Source: Lytechinus pictus
Taxonomy: Eukaryota > Echinodermata > Echinoidea > Temnopleuroida > Toxopneustidae
Assembly: GCF_037042905.1 (NCBI RefSeq)
Contig: NC_087252.1
Span: 27,387,994-27,451,993, forward strand
Length of the DNA: 64,000 nucleotides
Direction: 5' to 3'
Shown: piece by piece, positions 31,801-43,800 of the stretch
Layout: each line of letters starts with the position of its first letter
How positions within the stretch are numbered: position 1 is the stretch's first letter
Notes under the pieces: model-generated
Databases searched by the model: none
What the model was told of the DNA's origin: nothing
Seen by the model: only the letters and a program-made list of their open reading frames with translations
Translations under genes and position numbers: made by a program

Positions 31801-34800
31801 AAATAATCATTATTTATAAATAATGAAAAACAAACAATCAGTATTTATAAATAATGAAAAACAAATAATCATTATTTATAAATAATGGAATGTCGAACTA
31901 TTATTATTTACAAATAATGAAGTATTACTTGGAATTATATATAAATAATTAGAAATGTTATTTTATATAAAAGTAATTATTTACAAATAGAATGTAAATT
32001 ATATATAAATAATAGTTATTATTTAATGAATAATGATTATATAACAAATAATTGTTCTACATAATATTGGTACAATCGGCGCCTCATATATAACGTGGGA
32101 TCTAACTCAGCTCGACTCACGTTAGCTTGCTCCATGCTACCGATGCACGTCGTGTCCGACCGCGGCCGGGTCCGGCCGCCTTGGGGCCATTCCATGCAGG
32201 CATGTCCGCATATGGGAATGATACGATGTAATATCGATGTGGCAGATATGGCAAGTTCCGACTCGGAGTCCTCGTATAAGACACAGTAGAAGTCCGGATC
32301 TTTCTAAGTTAGTTGAGCCACATGGCTGATTGCTTGTGTGTTATGTTAAAACAGTAGTCGAGTACATCTTATTTAAGGCACTTGCCGGCTTAAAACGAAA
32401 CTCGAATTTCAATTTCATTTTATTTTCCCAGCGTGTTTGTCCCATTGAAGACACCGTTAGAAAAAAAATCGCACCGAAATGAAAAAAAATCGCCAAAAAT
32501 CAAAAACGCGTGTGATTACCAACGCGACGCGAGTGATTACGAACGCGAGTGAATATAATAAGCCGTCTAAATTGACTGTTGGTACTTCAATATGGACATA
32601 ATATAGTTCATTAATAATATACATTGGGGATATGATTTTGGTGTCTACACTAGTATTTAAAGGGTCAAGTAATACTGTACATTTGGTCAAGTTGAAAGGA
32701 CAGTCAGGTGTCATTATTGTGTCAAAAAAATCAAAGATGGCTTGAAAAATGGGGGTTATAATGTTACTAAAATATGGACATAGTACATCAAAAATACACC
32801 TGGGGATATTATTTTGGTGTCTACACTAGGGTTTCAAGGATCAAATTATACTTTGGGACTGGTTACAATTGTCCATTTTGCCTGAAAATCCAAGATGGCT
32901 TCCATAAATGGGTTCTAAAATGACGACTGTTACTTTGAAGTGGATGTAATATCCACTTGTGAGAAATAATTTTGGTGCCTACATTCAAAATGCAAGCAGG
33001 TAAGAGATGGCAACAGCACCCATTGATGTAATTTTAGAATCTACCTTGGATTTTGGACAAAATTGATAACTAACCATCCTTGTTACTTGTCCTAATGTAA
33101 TAGTGGACCCTTCATACCACAGTGTAGACACCAAAAATGTTTCTCACATGTTGATGTTGTATGAACTCAGATAATTTCTGAGTGATATAAGTCATTTTAG
33201 ATGCCATTTTGAAAATCCTCTTGGATTTTTAGGAAAAAATGGACAACTGGATATCATTGTAACCAGTCTAAACATATTTTTTAAACCTTGAAACCAAAGT
33301 GTGAACACCAAATAATTTTTTCTTGGTGGATTTTAAATGAACTATGTCAATTTTTAAGTAACAGACTCCGATTAGACTCCAATTGTCGGAAGCCATCTTG
33401 GATGTTTAGACACATTGGATTACTGACTGTCCTTGTAACTTGTTCCAATGTACATGATGTATTTACTGACTTTTAAAACCATGGCTTAGATATCAAAATA
33501 ATATGCCCTTGGCATATATTACACGAAATATGTCCATTTGTTAGAAACAGGAGCTATTCCATTTTTGGAAGCCACATTGGATTTTTGGACAAACTTGACC
33601 ACTGACTGTCCTTGTTACTTGTCCTAATGCATTATTTGACCCATTTAACCATGACATAAACATATTCCAGGATATCAAACAAACTACTTTTTTAATGCAG
33701 CAACAGCAATTTTTGGAAGCCATCTTGGATTTTTTTTATATAATGGACAACTGACTGTCCATTCAACTTGTCATAGTGTATTATTTGACCATTGAACCAT
33801 GGTCTAGACACCAAAATCATATATCTCAGATTGATAGGAAATGACCTATATGTTCATTTATATATCAACAGCCATTTCAAACTCCATTTTTGGAAGCCGT
33901 CTTAGGGTTTTGGACACGTCAGACCACTGGCTGTCCTTGTAACTAGTCCCAATGTACTACTTCACCCTTAAAACCATCGCATAGAAACCAAATTAAGCCA
34001 CTGAAATTAGATGTTATTTGGTTGTCATGGCAATGGCTTAAGTTATTTGTACATCAACAGCAAACATATCTATGCTTTGCACCCTAAAATTAGGGGAAAT
34101 TTATGACAAAATGCAGATTTTAAACTGTTTTTCGATCAAATTTGGTGCTTTTCTTGGGAAAAAAGAGTCGTTGCCATGGCAATGGCCCATTTGCAACATT
34201 GATATTTATCATTAACTTCAAGCACTACCAAGGTAACCTCAAATTTCATCATTCTAATGAACTAATGCGAAACACTGTAATCTTTGTTCAAAATTAAAAG
34301 ACTGGGTCAAACCTTGAGTTAATTGTTATAAATTGCATTTTCCACCTGTCCATTATCATGTCAACCATGTTATATTTTTTTCAAATTAGATGTTATTTGG
34401 TTGCCATGACAATGGATTTATATGTTATTTGCATGTTAACAGCAAACATATCTATTCTTACCCTAAAGTTAAGGGAAATGAAAGAAAAATTAGATTATAC
34501 AGTCCTTTTTTTAAATCAAAACTGCTACTGTTCTTGGGTAAATGATCCATTGCTATGGCAACAGGCCATTTGGAACATTGATATTTATCGTTGAATTCAA
34601 GTATTACCAAGGCAACATCAATGTTTATCATTTTAATTAGTTCATGCAGAACACTGACTGTATTATTTTCCCCTAAATTAGTCGAGTAGGTCAGACCTTA
34701 CGAATGCACATTAAGTTAATATTCATTGTATCTTTCACCTGTTTTTAACCTTATCATCCAATTTAAAAAAAAATTAGATGTTATTTGGTTGCCATGGCAA

Positions 34801-37800
34801 TGGCTTAAGATGTTATATTTATATATTTATAAATTTAATCACAAACATATCTCGATTAGTACCTTTAAATTAGGGAAAATGGAATGATGATCATACCGTA
34901 CATGTATTCTACATTTTTATCAATATTTTTACCTTTCTAGAGGGAAATAAGCTGTTGCCATGGCAACGGGCCCTTTGTAAAATTGTTCCTTTTTAAATTT
35001 AATTCAAGCATTTCCAAAGCAACATAATATTTTATCTTTATAAAGAACTCCTGCAGAACAATTTTGTATTTTTTGTTCAAATGAGGGGGTCAAAACTTAA
35101 GCATACAGATTAAGTCAATTCCAATTGTATTTTCCACCTATCCATTGTCTTGACAACCATGTTATTTTTGTAAATTAGATGTTATTTGGTTGCCATGGCA
35201 ATGGCTTGAGATGTAATTTACACATTTAGCAACCAAAATATCTTTGTTAAGCACTGTAAAATTAGGGGAAATTAAAGATATATCATATTTTACAACTTTT
35301 TTTAATCAAAATTTTTATTTTTCTGGGGAAAAACAAGCCGTTGCCATGGAAACGGACCAATTGGAACTATCTTGATGATCTTGAATATTTCTAAATTTCA
35401 TATGTTTTCAATCGGGAGCCTGAAAATTATCATTTTGGTCATCTATATCATGTTTATTTACTATTTACATGGGAATGTACGTTGTTTTGGAGAAATTAAT
35501 CCGTTGCCATGGCAACGGCCGAAAATGGCATTTATAAATTTACCTCCCATCTTTAAAATAAATCTTATGGCATATACTAATACTTGTGAAAGTTTTATGC
35601 TTTAGTCAAAATTTGCACAATTGTTGTGATTTTTGGAGCTAATCCGCTCTACTATCTGTAAAATAAGGGAGTATGCATTCATGGATTTTATATTAAAGGA
35701 GAATGAAACTCTTGGAGCAAGTTAGCTTTTGTGAAAGCAGACAAATCAAAGAATAAGATCAACAAAAGTAGAGTAAAATAGGACAAGCAATAGAAGAGTT
35801 AAGAGCATTTGAATGTCGAGATCACTAATGCTATGGAGATCCTCCCATTGGCAATGCGACCAAGATCTATGATGTCACAGATGAACAACTCTCCCCTTTT
35901 GGACACTGAAAATATACACCAAAATATATCTTTTTGCTCATTCTTATCATATGACAAACGATTCATCAATGATATAATGTTGTGAAACCTCTGTACTTGT
36001 CCTCTCATAAAGGGAACACCTCACCTTGTGATAGACTCTATAAAAGTGAGAATATAAGTGAAAAAGGTACTAAAGTAATGAGGGAGTTGTACGTGTGTGA
36101 CATCACAGATCTTGGTCGCATTGCCAATGGGAGGAACTACATGGCATTAGTGATCTCAATATTCAAATGCTCATAACTTTCTTATTATTCATTCAATCTT
36201 CCTCAAACTTTCAATAATATGTTTCTTTGATTTTTCTCTTTGATATGGATTCAGCTGGTTTCTAGGGTTTCATTCTCCTTTAAGAGTACTACCTTCTTTT
36301 GACAAATCATGTACTAAAATGTGATACATGAGCAGATATTTCACTTAAAATACCATTTCATAAAAAAATATTGCTTTTATGACTATCACTATTAATTTAA
36401 TTATTGGTAGTATTACCATCCTGGTCATCATTACTATAAATAATATCTGTATTATTCTTGATATTAAAAAACTGTCATCATTATTACCATCCTTGCAATA
36501 GTCATTAATAATACTGCCATTATCCTTGTCTCATCCTTATTACTATTATTACTATCATTGTCATTATGGTCCATCTTATTCATCTCTGCTATTAATTACT
36601 ATGTTTCATAACCAAGTCGGACAATGCTATCTTTTGAAACCATTATCAACGATATGAATTGGTACTTACCTTTTGACTTTGGCGAGGTCGCTTGCTCGTC
36701 ATTCGGTCTCTCTTCAACACCACTGCCATCTGTCGACGGCTGAACATGCGCATTTATCTTCTCAATGAGTTCATCGAACTTTTCATCCTCGAACCTGGCT
36801 TGAGTTGTCTCTTTGGTGAAATCGATGTAGAGAAGCTGGGTGAAAGTCATGCTCATCGGTCCTTCCGGTGGCCATACCATCTCTTCAAGCAGCAGGGGAA
36901 TGATTGGTTTCCGGAGCGCGTCAGAAAGACTCACTTCACGTCGGCAGTTGGCGGAGAGGGCGTACTTCGGTGTCACGCAGGAAATGACCACCTGCGGCAT
37001 GAAGCAAACCCGGAATTATTCTATGGCTCCTGTCAAGTCGTAGTAAGCCACATCGGCATTCAAACGCTATCCTGTCAAGGTATTTTGTTACTTTTTTTTT
37101 TTTTTTTTTTTTGGGGGGGGGGGGGATAAAATCAATCAATCAATCATTTAGTCCGGATGATCTATGTAATCACCAAGTTAAGAAGACAGCCTGTGAAGGA
37201 CTTTGCCAAAATGAAAATGTCGGCAGACATTCGACCAAACAGCAAGCCTCAGCATTTTCCAAAAATTCCCCAGACCGTAGAGAACACTGGAAGCCAAGCC
37301 ACACCTCTCTCATAAATACCAACCAGAGTTACCTGAAGATGAGAGTTAATTATATTCAGGATGTTTTAACAAACATCGCATACTTAACTGTGATATAATC
37401 ATTCGATACTATCTCAGGTTAGAGATGAAACCCTTTATGGTTCAACTATAGATAATAGTGCACATTATTATTATTGGGGGGGGGGACATTTTGCTAATTT
37501 TTTTGATATGGTGATCATGGATATTAATACCTTAGCATTCCTGACTCCCTTGTCAATCTTGGAATAGAGTGGATCCCCACCACCCATTTGATTGATATCT
37601 AACCAACAGTGGTAGCCTAAACCACTGAGACGTGAGAACAGTCTCTTGATCTCGGGTTGCTTGCCCCACTGGTATGAGATGAACACCGATGGATGCTCCG
37701 AAGATTCCTGGAGTGAGGGAAAAAAAGAGGGAATGGTTGATAACTGCGAAGATTTTGACTGATTTCAACTTAACCAATAGGTTTGAAAGAAATATTTCAG

Positions 37801-40800
37801 AAAAAATACCCGCCAATCCCTTAAAACTGAAAAAAAAAGTTCAATGGGACACCATAGCTGGAATAGGTAGAGTGGTCATTGTAAATTACTTGTATAAAGC
37901 GGTGATAGTGTGAAATTTAAATATCGTTTCCAGGTCACAAAGTTTAGGTGACGTCAGAAGCATAGGTTTTTGTTGCCAGTCAATAGGGGGCGTTGTATTT
38001 TTCCCCCATGTTTTTACTTAGTTTGGGAAAACTTGCTAATTTGTTGTCATCGTTATTTCTGCTTTCAGACCAAGCCCAATGTTGTAAGTATTTAAAAAAA
38101 CGATGTTTATATGATGAAGAATCGTTGACTGTTAGTGTGTTTTAAGAAATGATTCAAATGATGAATATCTGGTTGAAATTTTGTTCCAAAAGTTGTATGA
38201 ATTATCGCTCGTGTTCAGTGAATGTTATTTTCGCCTTTTCGGCGTATCTATATGTACAAGTACAGTACTATATTTGTAGTGCGCGAAAGTTGAACGCAGC
38301 ACACACGTGTGTTGATTTAGGCTAGTTATCGTTTTCATTTACACAAGATATGAAAAGTAAATGGTACATAATTGCATGAAGTGGTTTGTTAGTGACGAGA
38401 TGATTTATGTTTTTTTTTATGATAATAGTGATATGTCACGATAGCCGCATGCACAAGTGGCATGACTGAAAGTAGGTCAACAAGCTAGAGATGCCTTGGC
38501 TCCGACTAGGTGCATACTTTCTGTAGTCTTAGGCATGGCTGAATGTGTTTTAAATATAGAATTTTTGATATGAGAAACAAATGTGAGAATTTAATCATAT
38601 GTTGATGTTTCGGTTGAGGTTATATTACAAAATGGTTATTGTAGTTGTTTCATTTGGATGCAGCCTGCTGATGAATAATTGGAAGCCTTTTATGATAACA
38701 ACCGTGATAAGAAGTAAAATAAGGACAGTTGTTACATTTTCTGGTCAGTTGATGTCTCAGGGTCATGTACAATTAAAAGCTTTGTGAATGTAGTTAGTTA
38801 TTGGATTATTAAGGCTACATTCGACAATTGTACAAGCTTTTTGCGTGACATTCAATTTATGATTGTTTATGGTTTTTCATTAAACTGCAGGTCGAACCAT
38901 GCATTCAAGCATTTAGCAATTGGTATCGCAACTCGGTTTGATTTTGTGATTTTTGCTAACGATGAACATACAGATTAATGAGACTTAAACGTCACAGTCA
39001 TTACAAAAAAATGGAGGAAGGGTATTCGTAGACTTTTGACAAGGCCTCGTGATTTGGCTAGGCCTATGTTCTTCCTCAAGTAATGGCTGAAATGAGGGTA
39101 GCGATCGAACTGGTGAAACCTGGGTGAATGCGAGATGAAGCGACTCTAGTGGATGGCTCTTGATGGTTCGTTCACCCGGTTTGGGGCGATTATAGTCTTT
39201 TCTTACTAGTCGCTCAGTTCATGAAATACGCGTCATCGGACATGAGGCCTTGGCTAAAAGCTTGGGTATTCGCGGAGATTGTTTATATACGAATGAAAAA
39301 AAAATCCACTGTCACATCCCCTCCAATCCACAACAAATACTTGTAATATTTTTACTCTCCATGGTCATGTCCTATTTTCATAGGGGCCGTGAGATCACAA
39401 AAGTATTACAGAATTAACACCCATCCAAACCCCATGCCTTTCTTCTCGATTAATCATCGGATTCTTGAAATTGGGTACAACACACAACGCACAGGAAACT
39501 TCCTTATCCAGATCCCCTTCCCATATCCCCCTTCCTTTCGGCCCATGAATTACGATGTTTTGATACAAATGAAATGTTTCCTGTCCGCTTGTTTTGCCCT
39601 AGCTTCAATTTAAACGTTTAACCCCCTAATTTCAGAGATCCTGTGCCGCCACTAGCGCTTATAAATTCTGGTGCTCACCGTTACTGCTGTGTTCTGTTGC
39701 AGCGCCGTCGTGTTCCCTGTTTCATCTGATACCTTCTTCACGGTGAGTGGAGTGTCTTCTACTTGAGGAATCCAGTCTCGGTACTCTGGAGTAATGGGGA
39801 ATGGGCAAAAGGGTTAACAATGGGGAGTTAAACTACTAATTCGACACACCACCGACTTCAAACTCGACCTGTCTACCCCTTGACCAAGACTGGAGTTAAA
39901 ACTACAAAACAAGTACGTCACTCTATTGAATCTAAAATCAAATTCTACACAAACATTTGGAACAATGTCAAAGGTACTTTCTGTTTGCTTGAATCATCAT
40001 TGTCCTAATTCAAAATCTTCATTTTGAGACTTCAATCAAACAAACCAAAAATACACTCAAACTTTCTATTGAAATAAGAAGTTGTAAGTTTCTCAGTGCT
40101 GACAGATCATTTCAAAACTTACTGCACACGTTGCATCAGAAATGTCTTTACTAAATAAACATCACATTGATAATCCGTATGTCATTCTTAAACATGGTGT
40201 GTTCTCTTACCGTCGGAAACCATGCTTTCATCCGGGGTGGCATGGTATGATATCTGGCCCAGAAGTTCTGAGAACTTTGCATCGTCCCAGAACTTTTCTC
40301 CCCTCACGTATTCCTTGTCGTTGAAGAATTGAATGTAAAGTAGCTGTGCGAAAAGCATGCTCATGGCGCCCTCTGGCGGCCATCTGGTTTGGTCAATGAG
40401 GACGGGAATGATTGGCTTGTTCAGCAGATTGGCAAGATTCACCTTAACAAAACAAGTGAAAGGATTAGGATACATACACCGAAACTGAGGTTTGATTACT
40501 ATTTTTGAAGCAATTTAACACAGAACATGTAATGAAGATTACCAGAAGTAAAGTCTAATCATTTAAAAACATAACTTTGATGGATTGGTTACTCGATCGA
40601 ACAAACATGATTACACCATAGTCATCATTCAGCTTACCTCTTTGTTACAGTTCTCGGAGTTGGAGTATTTCTCTGTCACCATACAGAGTACCACTTTGGA
40701 TGACCTCATGCCCTGGCTGATCTTGGCGAATAACTGATCTCCTCCACCCATCTGACCAATGTCCATCCAACAAGGAAACCCGGCCATCTCTAGGTGCTTG

Positions 40801-43800
40801 CGGATGGCCTTCACTTCCGGTTGGTGGTCCCACTGGTAGCTTAAGAATACTGTCGGGGGCTTCTCAAAGTCGTCTGATGGTGCTTGTGGCACCAGCATTT
40901 CTGTGAGAGACACATGGGAGCATACGATTCCCGGTTCATACTATTATAGAAACTTCCCCAAACGATAACTACCAGGGGAATAGGGCTAGGCGGTCAATCT
41001 AAATCAAAGGTTCCATGGTAGTTTCTATAACGGAAAAACTAACTGGATGCCAGACCTTCGTAACACACAGTCGGCTTGACATATCATCAGACCTTTACCA
41101 CTTGTTGTGCCATTCTACTACCACACCACTTTTGATGAAAGTCAAATGAGTTCTTTGTGTGTAAATGGTTTTGTGGACATTCACATCGCGTTGTATGAGA
41201 TTTCCAAGCATCAAAATATTGATGTCCACTCTAATCCAGAATTTTACATGATGCCTCTCACATTCTTTTGGGAAAGATATGTAAAAATCTGCATACGGGA
41301 TGCAGTCACTATCAGATAAGTATTGCAATACAGTTGAACAAAAATAGTGACAATGCTAAATGATATCATGAAGATGAAACTACCCATTTAATCGCTCATT
41401 AGACTTTCTTTCTTCTATTATACCAACTTTTATATCAAAGTATTCCTTTAGGAAGCGAACTAAAGTATTTGCAAACCTGCTTCCTCTAGTGACTGCGTGA
41501 TGATTTCTGCCGCATCGGTCCTGCCCATGTCCTCCAAGGCACTAAGTATGGCGTAGGTGGCATCACTGCTCTTGTGAGTGGTATACCATTCTGCCAGGAT
41601 GGCCATGGTAGGGTCGGGTGACAGAGCCCAGTTGCGGATGTCTTCACCGGAGTAGCCGAGACGGACGGCCAAGAACCTCCAATCGTGCTCATGCTCGGGG
41701 TTTAACAGCTTCGAAACGTCCCTTGACCATTTAGGAGCGTTAGTAATGGTCTGTGGAAGGAAATCAATCATATTATATCATAAAAGGTGCAAACTAAGAT
41801 GGTGAAACGACATTTGCTCTGGGCTTTATTTCGTCTAAGATATGGGGTTAGGTTAGTGTTGCAATAGGATAGGATCTTGTGATCGGTGTAGGGTTAGGTT
41901 TAGGATAGTGTATAGTGCAAATAAATCCATGGTTGAAGTTGGTCATTCTATTAATGTGTGGAATTGCAGCGGAGCATTTGTCCCAGGTGCAAATATCATG
42001 GGACCGTTAAGATATTTAACCTATGTTGTAAAGGGGTGTATTTGCAATAGCGCCGGTATAAGTAGTACTAGATGCGTCAACAGCAGCTACCGTAGCACCA
42101 GCAGCATATTAGCAGAAGTATTAGTAGCAGGAATGGTCGTCATAGTAGTGTGATAAACTTTGGAGCAGCATTGCCGCCGATATTGCCTGTCATGAAGTGA
42201 ATATCAGGTGTAACAACTACACAAAAAATGTTCCTTAAACAAGTTAAAACTGTAATCGAAGTTTCAACAGTAGGCTCGGCTGAATAAGAGCCTGTAGGCA
42301 TGTCATCCTAGCAGAAGACAATTAAGGTATTCCAAATGATATGTCTTTTTAAATTTCCATGCCATTTGCTATCTAGGTAATCGGCTATCTCTCTTTAATC
42401 TTGTGATGATTACCCAATGCCTCTAAAATGAACAAACGTTTGGCGCAGATGAGGAATCCCAATCGTACTTCACCTCATCATGATCAAATACTTGTTGCCA
42501 TCATTCAACAATGAAAATCTAAAATATTAACATAATTTTCACCTTGTGGTCAATCTCTTCCACTTTCTCGACCGTCTCGTCCACGACTTCTTCCAACTCA
42601 TCAAGTCTTTGGCCCTGGTCGTTGACGTCGCTCTTCACATTCTCGATATCTTCAGCTTGTTGGGCCACTGTCTCATCGATTCTTGAGACATCATTCTCAG
42701 TGTTGGTTACCCTATTGTCCAAATTGTCGATGTCTTCTCTTTGCTCAGCAACGTCTTCACTGAGTACTAGAAGGCTAGAATTTTAATATAGAAAGTGGAC
42801 AAAATAATGCAGTCCTTCACTGAGTAATAACAGTAATATAGGTACAGTTGTGCTCACAAGTTAGTGAAACCAACCACAAAATGGACTCCTTCATGCCGAG
42901 TGTTGAATGTAGACAACAACACTACAATGTTCAGCGAGCCCAGATAAACAAACAAAATTAATATTGATTGTAATAAATTATTGCCTGACTTTACAATTAA
43001 ATATCTAAAACTTGACAGAACTTGAATACTTTTAAATATGCTCATTTCTGGTAGGGTTCACACACTTCAGAACACAACGGTAATTATGTAACACTTTATA
43101 CATTAGACTGACGTCTCCAGGCGCTTTACAGACACATACCCCGGTCATCAGATCCTGGCTTATCCACACACAATTTATGCATTTCCTTCATGTGGACCAC
43201 TGCAGCAGGAGTTTATAATCTAAATAAGTCGCTTTGCCAGGGAAGAAGTGCATAATGCGTCTACAAGGAAATAAAACGTTAGTCCCTTAGGCCCGTATTC
43301 TGAAGCCGGGTTTAACTTAAACTCGGGTTTAAAGTTGTGGTTTAAGTATGGATATCCAACTGTTACATAAATCACTAACGGTAGAGATATCATATTTCAA
43401 CTAATTTGGCTCTCAAAAAATTCATAATTGTTTAGGAAGTATAAATAGATGATTGTCTTCACCATCGATGAATCAGGAAAGAGCACAGTAAACATAAGAA
43501 ATATACAACTTAATAAATTTTTTGACACTTTTGGCTTCCCATAATTTTAGCACAGAGATAGACCATGGTCTAAGTTAAATCTGACTTCAGAATACGGGCC
43601 ATAGTGACTGCAGGACTTGACTTTGGTGTAGGAAAAGGATAACAGTATCGACATGATATCAATCGTTACATTACCTTCTGCCTTCTAGAAAATTGATCAA
43701 GTCCTGGACCAGATCTGGAACCCCGATCTGTTGGCACGTCCTAAGCTTCTCAATGTTCGGTTTGTAGACCGCTAAGCATTCCTTGTGGTCTCTGGCTACC

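Larger units (their letters stand above)
26291..35653. repeat. Giant inverted repeat (foldback) in the last intron
   Basis: The outer ends TAGTAGAGCGGATTAGC (26291) and GCTAATCCGCTCTACTA (to 35653) are inverse copies. From both ends inward runs the same order: X-box-rich units, then units with CCAAGATGGCTTCC. The arms are unequal because the left one has more units and an extra stretch (about 28650-29560). Orientation switches near 33000. A younger foldback is nested at 30587-32564. Long arms made of tandem sub-repeats recall Drosophila FB and sea urchin TU elements. No transposase frame is present. Confidence 0.85.

Noticed and set aside
30858-32289. Two identical 64-codon frames in opposite orientation
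   Set aside because: They are the same stretch of the two arms of the nested foldback; identity reflects recent arm homogeneity, and the composition is not protein-like.
26329-35605. Two similar 77-codon frames at 26329-26562 and 35372-35605
   Set aside because: Inverted-repeat copies of the outer foldback arm running over an X-box; no start context, domain or codon bias.
36599-36669. Extension of the TIR2 frame past exon 17 to an in-frame stop
   Set aside because: A strong donor (AAAG|GTAAGT) precedes it and the sequence turns AT-rich; kept only as a possible retained-intron end.
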